A stretch of 64,000 bases of DNA from the NCBI GenBank assembly GCA_964511625.1, contig CAZEJG010000020.1:4865-68864 (forward strand). The letters run 5' to 3'. The notes under the pieces were generated by a model, which had not been told where the DNA came from, ran no database searches, and saw nothing but the letters and a program-made list of their open reading frames with translations. The translations under genes and the position numbers were made by a program. Below, piece by piece: positions 32,696 through 40,255 of this stretch. Numbering within the stretch: position 1 is the stretch's first letter; each line of letters begins with the position of its first letter. Source of the DNA: Pseudohoeflea sp964511625 (GTDB lineage Bacteria > Pseudomonadota > Alphaproteobacteria > Rhizobiales > Rhizobiaceae).

Positions 32696-32731
32696 AAAAA
32701 GGCAGCGCGGAGGATGTCTCACGCGCTGCCT
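32696..32731 (-). terminator. rho-independent terminator of the 33-residue membrane protein gene
   Basis: AGGCAGCGCG (32700-32709) pairs with CGCGCTGCCT (32722-32731) around a 12-base loop. On the minus strand TTTTT follows immediately. The short gene at 32759-32860 ends 27 bases ahead of it. Confidence 0.8.
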
Positions 32732-32758
32732 GTTCGTTTGATCTCGTGGGTCTGACGG

Positions 32759-32860
32759 TCAGAAGCCGCCGATCAGATATGCGAGTACGAGGATGCCGCT
32801 GAAACCGATGACCGCACGTGCGGTGATGCCCCAGCAGCTCTTGGTCGCGCTATCGTCCAT
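32759..32860 (-). CDS. 33-residue single-pass membrane protein
   Basis: ATG at 32858-32860, TGA at 32759-32761. The protein opens MDDSATKSCWGITARAV, continues as IGFSGILVLAYLIGGF and stops. Residues ~12-33 form one hydrophobic helix. GGAG lies shortly before the start, and a strong terminator follows, so it has all the marks of a real gene despite its size. A Cys-Trp pair sits at the membrane edge. No annotated family comes to mind with certainty. It could belong to the small regulators of membrane enzymes; that is only a suggestion. Confidence 0.7.
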   Translation of the reverse strand: MDDSATKSCWGITARAVIGFSGILVLAYLIGGF

Positions 32861-33163
32861 TTATGCTCCGTATTTACCCCTGTGCATCCGCGTGGGAGGT
32901 GTTCGAAATTTCGGTGTCGTGTCGCGGACACGGCTGCGGGTATTAATGGTCCGGTAATCTTTTCGCAAGCGCAAAAACGGCTGAATTGGGGCGCGTTTTT
33001 CGCATAGCTGCGATGCCGATCGCGGACCGCGTGGTTTTCCAATGACTTCCCCCCGAATCCTCATGAAGGGAGGCCTTTCGTTGTCCACATTTGGGACACA
33101 GGCATTAAACACTGGTTAATCCTGCGCGAGGCTGACGCCCCCGCTGGTAACCATTCCGCACCC
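32861..33163. promoter_or_regulatory. intergenic region with a perfect CtrA-type site (33105-33119)
   Basis: 303 bases between the divergent 33-residue gene and the DUF599 gene. TTAA (33105-33108), seven bases, TTAA (33116-33119) is the full CtrA consensus TTAA-N7-TTAA used by alphaproteobacterial cell-cycle regulation. It lies 45 bases before the DUF599 start, suitable for controlling that promoter. The rest shows no further gene. Confidence 0.5.
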
Positions 33164-33880
33164 ATGCCAGAAAGGGGCATGGGCACATCCGACATTCTCG
33201 CCGTCCTCTTCTTTCTTCTTCTCTGGTTCGGTTTCTCGCAATCGACCCGGACCTGGCACGCGCTCGGCCGCAAGAGCCTGTCACAGCGCATGAACGCCCA
33301 TCGCAGGGCCTGGTTCCGCGTTGCCGCCCGCCGCGACCTCAGGATGATCGACACGGCGATCCTCGGCGGCCTGCAGAACGGCACCGCCTTCTTCGCCTCC
33401 ACCACCATCTTTGCCATCGGCGGCTGCTTCGCGCTTCTCGGCGCCACCGAGGAAGTGCTCACCGTCTTCCGGACGCTGCCGCTTGAGATCGAGCCCTCGC
33501 CGGTCGCCTTCGAGATCAAGGTGATCGGGCTGACCGGCATCTTCGCCTATGCCTTCTTCAAGTTCGGCTGGGCCTACCGGCTGTTCAACTATTCCTCGAT
33601 CCTGTTCGGCGCGATTCCGCCGGCTGCCGTAGAGGCCGAACATCCCGGCACGCTCGACGCCCACGCTGACCGGGCGGCAGACATGAACATCCTCGCAGGC
33701 CAGAGCTTCAATGCGGGGCTGCGGACCATCTTCATGGCGATCGGCTATCTCGGCTGGTTCGCCGGCCCTATGGTGCTGATGGCCACAACGCTCCTGGTGG
33801 TCGCGGTCCTCGTCCGCCGCCAGTTCCTCTCGCCCGCCCATGACGCGGCCATCGATTTCGGACCGGAAATCAAACCGTGA
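33164..33880 (+). CDS. DUF599 family membrane protein
   Basis: 238 residues with about four transmembrane helices: ILAVLFFLLLWFGFSQ near the start, FASTTIFAIGGCFALLG, KVIGLTGIFAYAFFKFGWAYRLFNY, and a C-terminal pair ending FAGPMVLMATTLLVVAVLV. The HRRAWFRVAARRDLRMID loop and RLFNYSSILFGAIP segment match the DUF599 family of alpha- and gammaproteobacteria, whose function is not established. An ATG five codons later (33179) is an equally possible start. A CtrA-type site sits just upstream. The stop overlaps the GTG start of the next gene, so the two are coupled. Confidence 0.85.
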   Translation: MPERGMGTSDILAVLFFLLLWFGFSQSTRTWHALGRKSLSQRMNAHRRAWFRVAARRDLRMIDTAILGGLQNGTAFFASTTIFAIGGCFALLGATEEVLTVFRTLPLEIEPSPVAFEIKVIGLTGIFAYAFFKFGWAYRLFNYSSILFGAIPPAAVEAEHPGTLDAHADRAADMNILAGQSFNAGLRTIFMAIGYLGWFAGPMVLMATTLLVVAVLVRRQFLSPAHDAAIDFGPEIKP

Positions 33881-34155
33881 CCCAGACACTTTCGATCGAG
33901 ACCGTCCGCGCGGCCATCCGCGAGCTGGACCGCAACCGTGACGCCACGAGCATCGATCCCGGCGAGATCGCCCGCCACATCGTCGGCTCCGATCCGGCAA
34001 GCTGGGGCCGGGTGATGAAGCCGCTCAGGACGATTCTGGTGAGAATGGCCGAGGCCGGCGAAATCGAGCTGCTGCGCAAGGGCAAACCGATCGCCCTGGC
34101 CGACGTCCGCGGCGTCTATCGCCTGCGCGTTCTGGATCTCGCAGCAAACGGTTGA
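33877..34155 (+). CDS. DUF3253 small winged-helix-like protein
   Basis: 92 residues starting at GTG 33877, overlapping the stop of the DUF599 gene (GTGA). The sequence IETVRAAIRELDRNRDATSID, then GEIARHIVGSDPASWGRVMKPLR and ELLRKGKPIALADVRGVYRL, matches DUF3253. The predicted fold is a winged helix, a possible DNA- or RNA-binding module, but the family role is unknown. Soluble, no signal peptide. Coupling to a membrane protein could mean a sensor pair; this is speculative. Confidence 0.8.
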   Translation: MTQTLSIETVRAAIRELDRNRDATSIDPGEIARHIVGSDPASWGRVMKPLRTILVRMAEAGEIELLRKGKPIALADVRGVYRLRVLDLAANG

Positions 34156-34256
34156 GGGCCCGCCCTCCTTAGTTGCGCCATCATGCAGCCTTCCCATGCG
34201 ACCGCGAATCAGCCGGTATGTCGATCGGCTGAAATTCATTCGAATCGGGGACTGGA

Positions 34257-35276
34257 ATGACGACCGAGCCAGCGGCGGGCGACGGGACCGCGATCCGCAA
34301 GACCGGACGCGTCGAGGCGGTCGACCTTGCCCGTGCGATCGCCCTCCTGGCGATGGCGCATTACCATCTGATCTGGGATCTCGAAACCTTCGGCTATCTC
34401 GATCCGGGCACCGCCGGCAGCGGCTGGCCCAAACTCTATGCGCGCTCGATCGCCTCCACCTTTCTGTTCCTCGTCGGCTTCAGCCTGGTGCTCGCCCACT
34501 GGCCGGTTCTGCGGACCGAGAAATTCCTGCGCCGGCTGGCGACCGTCGTCGGCGCGGCCGCCCTGGTCTCGATCGGCACCTATTTCGCCTTCCCGGATGC
34601 CTTCATCTTCTACGGCATCCTCCATTCTATCGCGGTGTCGAGCGTGGTGGGACTTCTGTTCCTCAGGCTGCCGCCGCTGGTGACGCTGCTGGCGGGCATC
34701 GTGGCCGTCGCACTGCCGGTCTACTACTTCTCGCCTCTTTTCGATTCGCCCTGGCTGATCTGGACCGGTCTGTCGGAGCGCTATCCGCGGGCGCTCGATT
34801 TCGTGCCCTTCTTCCCCTGGTTCGGCCCCGTCCTCTTCGGCATCGCCGCCGCCCGCTTCGCCCGCGCTTCCGGCACCATCGAATGGATGGCCCGGTGGCG
34901 CCCGGGCGAAATGCCGCAGTGGAAAACCGTCCTTCGGCCGCTCGATTTCATCGGCCGCCACAGTCTTGCCTTCTACCTCGTCCACCAACCGGTGCTGATC
35001 GCATTGGTCTGGTGTTTGAGCCAGATCATGCCGCCGGACCGGACGGAGGCGTATCTGTCCAGTTGCCGGCAAGGTTGCCTTGCTAATCAGGAGGCGACGA
35101 TGTGCGACCTCTTCTGCAGCTGTACCGCAGACCGGCTGGCCCAGACCGGCAAGCTCGACGCGGTCCAGACCGGCAGGATCGATCCGGCAGGCGATCCTGA
35201 GATCATGGAGATGGCACGTCAATGCACCGCCGATGCGCTGACCGGGAACGAGAACAATGGTGGACTTGCGAATTGA
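34257..35276 (+). CDS. heparan-alpha-glucosaminide N-acetyltransferase-like (DUF1624) membrane protein with Cys-rich tail
   Basis: 339 residues. RVEAVDLARAIALLAMAHYHLIWDLE is the hallmark opening of the DUF1624/HGSNAT fold. There are seven to eight transmembrane helices, with LHSIAVSSVVGLLFLRL and the C-terminal FIGRHSLAFYLVHQPVLIAL region typical of membrane acyltransferases. The substrate is unknown in bacteria; transfer of acetyl groups to cell-envelope sugars is plausible. The last ~70 residues are an unusual cytoplasmic tail rich in cysteine (SSCRQGC, MCDLFCSC, RQCTADAL), absent from most relatives as far as I know. It overlaps the possible longer start of the next gene. Confidence 0.85.
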   Translation: MTTEPAAGDGTAIRKTGRVEAVDLARAIALLAMAHYHLIWDLETFGYLDPGTAGSGWPKLYARSIASTFLFLVGFSLVLAHWPVLRTEKFLRRLATVVGAAALVSIGTYFAFPDAFIFYGILHSIAVSSVVGLLFLRLPPLVTLLAGIVAVALPVYYFSPLFDSPWLIWTGLSERYPRALDFVPFFPWFGPVLFGIAAARFARASGTIEWMARWRPGEMPQWKTVLRPLDFIGRHSLAFYLVHQPVLIALVWCLSQIMPPDRTEAYLSSCRQGCLANQEATMCDLFCSCTADRLAQTGKLDAVQTGRIDPAGDPEIMEMARQCTADALTGNENNGGLAN

Positions 35277-35337
35277 CGACGGACGACGCCCCTCGGGACA
35301 GAGCGCCGAGCGGCCGTCCTACAGGGTGGGAACGTCC

Positions 35338-35802
35338 ATGAACCTCTACAGGAAGCGGCCCAGCATTTTCCCGTGGCCGCCGGCCATCCTCGCCCTGGCA
35401 ATCACGGCCGGAATGGTTCTCGACCACAACGCGCCCTTCCCGCTCGAATTTCCGATGGCGTCGGTTCTCGGCTTCGCGCTGCTGGCAGCCGGTCTGTCCA
35501 TCGACGTCTGGGCGATGCTGGCGCTTCGCAAGGCGCGCACGACGATCTGGCCCAACCGGTCGACGAGCCACCTCGTGGTCAGCGGACCCTTCGGCTATTC
35601 GCGAAACCCGATCTACGTTTCCAACGTGATGCTGCTTCTCGGGCTTGGCCTGGTCCTCGGCAACATGTGGTTCGTGCCGCTGGCGATCGCGGACGCCGTG
35701 CTCACGCACTTCCTCGCCGTGCGTCGCGAGGAGAACCACCTCATCGCCAATTTCGGCTACAAGTACGAAGCCTATTGCCGCGCCGTACGGCGCTGGATCT
35801 GA
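35338..35802 (+). CDS. isoprenylcysteine carboxyl methyltransferase (ICMT)-family membrane protein
   Basis: 154 residues from the ATG at 35338 (MNLYRKRPSIFPWPPAILA); an ATG at 35257 extends it by 27 residues over the previous gene but adds only polar residues. About four transmembrane helices. The C-terminal motif VVSGPFGYSRNPIYVSNVMLL...RREENHLIANFGYKYEAYCRAVRRW is the conserved SAM-binding core of the ICMT/PEMT superfamily. Bacterial members are thought to methylate small membrane-associated substrates, but none is defined here. It converges on the MerR-family gene, with 3 bases between the two stops. Confidence 0.85.
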   Translation: MNLYRKRPSIFPWPPAILALAITAGMVLDHNAPFPLEFPMASVLGFALLAAGLSIDVWAMLALRKARTTIWPNRSTSHLVVSGPFGYSRNPIYVSNVMLLLGLGLVLGNMWFVPLAIADAVLTHFLAVRREENHLIANFGYKYEAYCRAVRRWI

Positions 35803-35805
35803 CGC

Positions 35806-36192
35806 TCAGGTCCTGACGCCGATTTCGGCGAGCCGCGCCAGGCAGGAATCCTCGATATTGTCGAGTTCGACGAGCGTATCGTCGATGTCCTTGCGCTTCT
35901 GGCGCAATTCCTCGCGCTTTTCCTCGACCTTCCGCATGAGAAGTCGGAGCTGTCCGGCCTCGCCGGGCGGATCCTTGTAGACCTGGATGATCTCGCGAAT
36001 CTCGGCGACGGAAAGACCGACGCGGCGGCCACGCAAAATCTCCTGGATCAGATGCCTGTCGGCGGTACGATAAAGACGCGTCCGTCCGCGGCGCTCCGGC
36101 TGGATCAGCCCCTCGTCCTCGTAGAAGCGGAGGGTGCGCGTGGAGATGCCGAATTCACGCGTCAGCTCGGTAATGGTATAGTAGCGGTTCAC
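35806..36192 (-). CDS. MerR-family transcriptional regulator (LiuR-like)
   Basis: 128 residues from GTG at 36192 (reads NRYYTITELTREFGISTRTLRFYEDEGLIQP after the start). The longer frame from 36249 would run through the predicted operator, so I prefer the shorter start, although no clear ribosome binding site is seen. The HTH and wing occupy ~1-75, with DRHLIQEILRGRRVGLSVAEI typical of MerR. A long coiled coil (~85-120) makes the dimer. The sequence resembles LiuR regulators of branched-chain amino acid breakdown. No metal-binding cysteines, which argues against the metal branch. The target genes are not next to it. Confidence 0.8.
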   Translation of the reverse strand: MNRYYTITELTREFGISTRTLRFYEDEGLIQPERRGRTRLYRTADRHLIQEILRGRRVGLSVAEIREIIQVYKDPPGEAGQLRLLMRKVEEKREELRQKRKDIDDTLVELDNIEDSCLARLAEIGVRT

Positions 36193-36227
36193 TGCATGCC
36201 GGTCCGGTTGGCCCCTCGGGGGCGGGA

Positions 36228-36249
36228 TTGACTTTGACGTATAAGTCAA
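36228..36249. promoter_or_regulatory. autoregulatory operator of the MerR-family gene
   Basis: TTGACTT, eight bases, AAGTCAA form a 7+8+7 inverted repeat just upstream of the regulator. On both strands it contains TTGACT, a -35-like hexamer. LiuR-type MerR proteins bind similar TTGAC...GTCAA palindromes. Placement suggests self-regulation. Confidence 0.5.
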
Positions 36250-36323
36250 TTCGCCCGGCCTGACCAGTCAGGGACGGGGACTGCCGCCGCACCCTCCCCC
36301 GGTTTCCGATTGAATTGCGACCT

Positions 36324-37808
36324 TCAGACCAGCCAGATGCTGGCGAGCCCCAGGAAGGCGAAGAAGCCGATCACGTCCGTGACCATGGTCACGAACACGG
36401 CCGAGGCGATCGCCGGGTCGGCACCGAACTTGTCGAGGAGCAGCGGCAGCAGGATGCCGGCGAGTGCCGCGGCCATCATGTTGACGACCATCGCGGCAGC
36501 GATCACCCCGCCGAGACCGGGATTGCCGAACCAGATCGCCGCCACGGTTCCTATCAGCACCGAGAACAGCACTCCGTTGATCAGCCCGACCGTCGCCTCG
36601 CGGCGAATGATGCGACCGGCATTGTAGATGTCGAGGTCGCGGGTCGCGAGCGCCCGCACCGTCACCGTCATCGTCTGGGTACCCGCATTGCCGCCCATCG
36701 AGGCGACAATCGGCATCAGGACGGCGAGCGCCACCATCTCGGCGATCGTCGCATCGAACAGGCTGATGACCGTGGAGGACAACAGCGCCGTGCAGAGATT
36801 GACGATCAGCCAGACCACGCGCGACCGCACGGTGGAAATCACGCTGTCCGACAGTTCCTCGTCACCCACGCCGGCCAGACGCTTGATGTCCTCGTCGGCT
36901 TCCTCGTGGATGACGTCGACGACGTCGTCGATGGTCAGGACGCCCACGAGGCGGTTGTTCTCGTCGACCACGGCGGCGGAGAGTAGGTCGTACTGCTCGA
37001 AGATCTGCGCCGCCTCTTCCTGGTCCATCTCGGCCGTGATCGGGCTGCGCGGCTCGTCCATGATCTCCTCGATCTTGACCTGCCGCTTGGCGCGCAGGAT
37101 GCGATCGAGATTGACGGAGCCGACCAGCTTGAAGGTCGGGTCGATGACGAATATCTGGCTGAAGGAACCGGGCAGGTCCTCGTCGTCACGCATGTAGTCG
37201 ATGGTCTGGCCGACAGTCCAGAACGGCGGCACCGCGACGAATTCCGTCTGCATGCGCCGACCGGCGGTGTCCTCGGGATAATCGAGCGCCCGGCGCAGCC
37301 GCACCCGTTCGGTGAACGGCAGGCGCGCGAGAATTTCCTGCTGGTCCTCCTCGTCGAGGTCCTCGAGAATGTAAACCGCGTCGTCGGAATCGAGTTCGCC
37401 CAGCGCAACGGCGATCTGTTCGTTGGGAAGCCCGTCGACGATCTCGAGACGGATGGCCTCGTCGACCTCGGTCAGAGCGGCGAAATCGAACTCGTCGCCC
37501 AGAAGACGGACCAGCGCCTGGCGCTGCGGCGTATTGATGGATTCCAGAACGTCGCCAAGCTCGGATTCGTGCAGCTTGACCACATGCTCGCGCAGCCAAA
37601 GCGTGTCGCGGTCGGCGATCGCCGCGCCCAGCGAGGCGAGGAAATCATGGCGCACCGACCCGTCCTCGCCATAGATGTCGCTACGGCTGGCAGCCTCCGC
37701 GGCCGCTGCCTCGGTCTCCGCGTCGCGTTCGCGTGTGTCTTCTTCGGACATTCCGGCGCTTTCGTTTTCAGAGGCTTGCGAGCCGGCATCGAGCCGGGGC
37801 GAATTCAT
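36324..37808 (-). CDS. mgtE: magnesium transporter MgtE
   Basis: 494 residues from the ATG at 37808; an ATG at 37751 is also possible, and neither has a strong ribosome binding site. An acidic N-terminal tail precedes the MgtE N domain (right-handed helical solenoid, e.g. ALGELDSDDAVYILEDLDEEDQ), two CBS domains (around PRSPITAEMDQEEAAQIFEQYD and VLTIDDVVDVIHEEADED), and five transmembrane helices. SMGGNAGTQTMTV is the conserved pore motif. It imports Mg2+ as a homodimer, and the acidic N and CBS domains close the gate when cytoplasmic Mg2+ is high. No Mg riboswitch is visible upstream. Confidence 0.93.
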   Translation of the reverse strand: MNSPRLDAGSQASENESAGMSEEDTRERDAETEAAAAEAASRSDIYGEDGSVRHDFLASLGAAIADRDTLWLREHVVKLHESELGDVLESINTPQRQALVRLLGDEFDFAALTEVDEAIRLEIVDGLPNEQIAVALGELDSDDAVYILEDLDEEDQQEILARLPFTERVRLRRALDYPEDTAGRRMQTEFVAVPPFWTVGQTIDYMRDDEDLPGSFSQIFVIDPTFKLVGSVNLDRILRAKRQVKIEEIMDEPRSPITAEMDQEEAAQIFEQYDLLSAAVVDENNRLVGVLTIDDVVDVIHEEADEDIKRLAGVGDEELSDSVISTVRSRVVWLIVNLCTALLSSTVISLFDATIAEMVALAVLMPIVASMGGNAGTQTMTVTVRALATRDLDIYNAGRIIRREATVGLINGVLFSVLIGTVAAIWFGNPGLGGVIAAAMVVNMMAAALAGILLPLLLDKFGADPAIASAVFVTMVTDVIGFFAFLGLASIWLV

Positions 37809-37965
37809 GCGCAATTGGTCACAAAGGATGGGCGAATGCAATTGAATGACAAGGTTTTCCGGGAAAAACCTTGTGTTCGCGCAGCCTGCTCGACGAACGC
37901 CGGAACTTGATCGGTCGCCCGGCATTCGGATAGTGCTGTTACGAACCTCGCAATCCGGAGCCACC

Positions 37966-38382
37966 ATGTCCCAGGACGATTCCCGCGCCCTCGTAGAGCG
38001 CTACTTCACCGCCTTCAACGACCATTCCATCGAGGGCATGCTCGCCTGCCTCGACGAGGATGTCGCCCATGACGTCAACCAGGGCGAACGCCGCATCGGC
38101 ATTGGTCAGTTCAAGGAGTTCTGCATCCACATGGCCCGCTGCTATCGCGAGGAGCTGACGGACATGGTGATCATGCCGTCGGCCGACGGAAACCGCGTGG
38201 CCGCCGAATACACCGTCCACGGCACCTATATCGCCACGGACGAAGGCCTGCCGCCCGCCAACGGCCAGACCTACAGCCTGCCCGCAGGCACCTTCTTCGA
38301 GATCGACGACGGCAAGATCAGCCGAGTAACGACCTACTACAATCTCAAGGACTGGATCTCCCAGGTCGAAAAGGCGCAATGA
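37966..38382 (+). CDS. SnoaL/ketosteroid isomerase-like protein
   Basis: 138 residues from the ATG at 37966. SRALVERYFTAFNDHSIEGMLACLDEDVAHDVNQGERRIG is the typical opening of the SnoaL-like (NTF2-fold) family, here of the group described as ketosteroid isomerase-related proteins. The cone-shaped pocket usually binds a small hydrophobic molecule. It is cytoplasmic and followed, with an ATGA overlap, by a GNAT acetyltransferase, so the two may modify the same compound. The true substrate is unknown. Confidence 0.8.
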   Translation: MSQDDSRALVERYFTAFNDHSIEGMLACLDEDVAHDVNQGERRIGIGQFKEFCIHMARCYREELTDMVIMPSADGNRVAAEYTVHGTYIATDEGLPPANGQTYSLPAGTFFEIDDGKISRVTTYYNLKDWISQVEKAQ

Positions 38383-38987
38383 GCCAACCGGCCGGCAGTG
38401 TTTCGGTCCGCCCGCTGACGGGCGCGGCACTCGATGCCGCGCTCGACGATCTGGCGTGGCTGAGGATCGAGGTCTTCCGCGCCTGGCCCTATCTCTACGA
38501 CGGCAGCCTCGATTACGAGCGCGGCTACCTGACCGAGTTCGCTGCGAGTGCCGGCGCAGTGCTGGTGGCGGCCTTCGATGGCGACCGTATCGTCGGCGCC
38601 GCGACCGCCGCGCCGATGGAGAGCCAGAAACCCGAGTTTCGCAATCCTTTCGAAGCGGCGGGATACAACCCGGCCGATCTCTTCTATTTCGGCGAATCGG
38701 TTCTCCTGCCGAGCTATCGCGGCCGCGGAATCGGCCATGCCTTCTTCGATCATCGCGAGGCGGCCGCGCGCAAAGCCGGCAAGGGCATCTGCACCTTTTG
38801 CGCCGTCGTTCGTCCCGGAGACCACCCTGCCCGGCCTGCCGAGTACATTCCACTCGACGGCTTCTGGCGCAAGCGAGGCTATGCGCCGGTCGAAGGGCTG
38901 GTCACAACCTTTTCCTGGACGGATATCGGCGAGACCGACGAAACCGCCAAGCCGATGCAGTTCTGGATGAGGCGCATCGAGGCCTGA
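38379..38987 (+). CDS. GNAT-family N-acetyltransferase
   Basis: 202 residues. The acetyl-CoA binding motif A is visible in SVLLPSYRGRGIGHAFFDHREAAAR (Q/RxxGxG/A = RGRGIG). VLVAAFDGDRIVGAATAAPM forms the central strands. The protein is longer than a minimal GNAT domain because of an inserted segment around PAEYIPLDGFWRKRGYAPVEG, near the substrate site. Translation starts at an ATG overlapping the stop of the SnoaL-like gene, indicating coexpression. The acceptor amine is unknown. Confidence 0.85.
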   Translation: MSQPAGSVSVRPLTGAALDAALDDLAWLRIEVFRAWPYLYDGSLDYERGYLTEFAASAGAVLVAAFDGDRIVGAATAAPMESQKPEFRNPFEAAGYNPADLFYFGESVLLPSYRGRGIGHAFFDHREAAARKAGKGICTFCAVVRPGDHPARPAEYIPLDGFWRKRGYAPVEGLVTTFSWTDIGETDETAKPMQFWMRRIEA

Positions 38988-39067
38988 ACATCGCCTCAGG
39001 ACGTTGAATCACTGTATCAGCGACCGGAATCATCTTCGCAGCGGAATCCGCGAATCCATTGATATCT

Positions 39068-39820
39068 TTAGACAGACCCACCTTCGACCATGAAGTTGGA
39101 CGCCGTGCACATGGCTGAATCGTCTGATGCGAGGAACAGCACCATGTTGGCCACGTAGACCGGCTCGATCAGGTCCGGCAGGCACTGGCGCTGCCGCCGC
39201 GCCTTCAGCCCGCCCTCGGTGACCCAGAGTTCCTTCTGCCGCTCCGTCATGATCCAGCCCGGCACCACCGCATTGACCCGGATGCGATGTTCGCCCAGAT
39301 CGCGTGCCATCGTCCGGGTCAGCCCGTGAACGGCAGCCTTGGCCGTCGTATAGGCCGGCATCTGGCCATTGGCCTCCCACCAGGAGCTCGACCCCATGTT
39401 GATGATCGAGCCGCCACCGGCCTTGATCATACCCGGCGCCACCGCCTGGATGGCGAAGAACATGTGACGGAGATTGGTGTTCATCCGCTCGTCCCAGTAG
39501 TCGGGCGTGACCTTCCGCCAGTCGTGGCGGTCGTCGCGCGCGGCATTGTTGACGAGCACCGTGGCCGGACCGATCGTATCGGCAAAATGGGAGAACGCCG
39601 CCTGCAGTGCCTCGATGCTGCGCAGGTCGCAGAAGCCGAAGGTGACGTCACCCTCCGTGTCCGCTTCGAGCGCCTCGCCGGCCTTTTCGTCGAAATCGAG
39701 AAATCCGACCTTTGCGCCCTGCGCGGCGAAGGCGCGCACCATCTCCGCACCGATTCCCGACGCCCCGCCTGTGATGTAGACGACCCGCCCCTTCAGGCTC
39801 GGATAGATCGCACGCTCCAT
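39068..39820 (-). CDS. short-chain dehydrogenase/reductase (SDR)
   Basis: 250 residues from the ATG at 39820 (GGAGGG upstream). NAD(P)-binding TGGASGIG near residue 15, DFDE after the second strand (an acidic residue favours NAD+), NNAARDD, catalytic Ser in INMGSSSWW, and Tyr/Lys in PAYTTAKAAVHG complete the classical SDR catalytic set. A VVPGWIMTERQ loop follows. Members oxidise secondary alcohols or sugars; D-xylose or glucose dehydrogenase-like annotations are common, but a substrate cannot be assigned. It stands alone, followed by no obvious terminator. Confidence 0.88.
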   Translation of the reverse strand: MERAIYPSLKGRVVYITGGASGIGAEMVRAFAAQGAKVGFLDFDEKAGEALEADTEGDVTFGFCDLRSIEALQAAFSHFADTIGPATVLVNNAARDDRHDWRKVTPDYWDERMNTNLRHMFFAIQAVAPGMIKAGGGSIINMGSSSWWEANGQMPAYTTAKAAVHGLTRTMARDLGEHRIRVNAVVPGWIMTERQKELWVTEGGLKARRQRQCLPDLIEPVYVANMVLFLASDDSAMCTASNFMVEGGSV

Positions 39821-40034
39821 CGTTTCCCTCCACCATGCACACATTATTCGCGCGCCGTAACAAACAGCCGATGCGCCCGGAAAACAAGGGCGCGCGCACC
39901 ACATTGCACCGGCGGGCAATCCCCCGGCACACCGCTTTGGAAATGCTTCGCAAAATTGTCGCGATTGCGCTTGCTAGCTCTGAATCCTTTTGCTACATGC
40001 AGCCCCGCCGGACCGGTTCCGGCTTCTACCACGT

Positions 40035-40119
40035 GCGGTCGTGGCGGAATTGGTAGACGCGCAGCGTTGAGGTCGCTGTGGGGCAACCCGTGGAAGTTCG
40101 AGTCTTCTCGACCGCACCA
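40035..40119 (+). tRNA. tRNA-Leu (anticodon GAG)
   Basis: 85 bases including an encoded CCA. The acceptor stem GCGGTCG/CGACCGC closes the cloverleaf. The anticodon stem CAGCG/CGCTG holds the loop TTGAGGT, giving anticodon GAG (40069-40071), which reads CUC/CUU. A long variable arm (TGTGGGGCAACCCGTGG region) is characteristic of class II tRNAs such as Leu. The T loop TTCGAGT is intact. A terminator follows. No integrase lies beside it. Confidence 0.95.
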
Positions 40120-40143
40120 TTCTCTCCCTGAGAGAGCTTAAAG

Positions 40144-40165
40144 AGCGCCGCAAGGCGCTTTTTTG
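40144..40165 (+). terminator. rho-independent terminator after tRNA-Leu
   Basis: AGCGCC, loop GCAA, GGCGCT, then a run of T. It lies 25 bases after the tRNA 3' end. Confidence 0.85.
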
Positions 40166-40255
40166 CTTTCCGGTCCTGCCTTTTCATCGATGCGCTTCTC
40201 ACTTGGCAGATCACGCCCGATTGCCTTCGCAATTTGATCGGCGTAGATCACCCTC

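Noticed and set aside
40035..40119. tRNA-Leu as an integration site for a genomic island
   Set aside because: No integrase and no repeated 3' tRNA segment was found in the flanking sequence; the neighbours are ordinary housekeeping genes.
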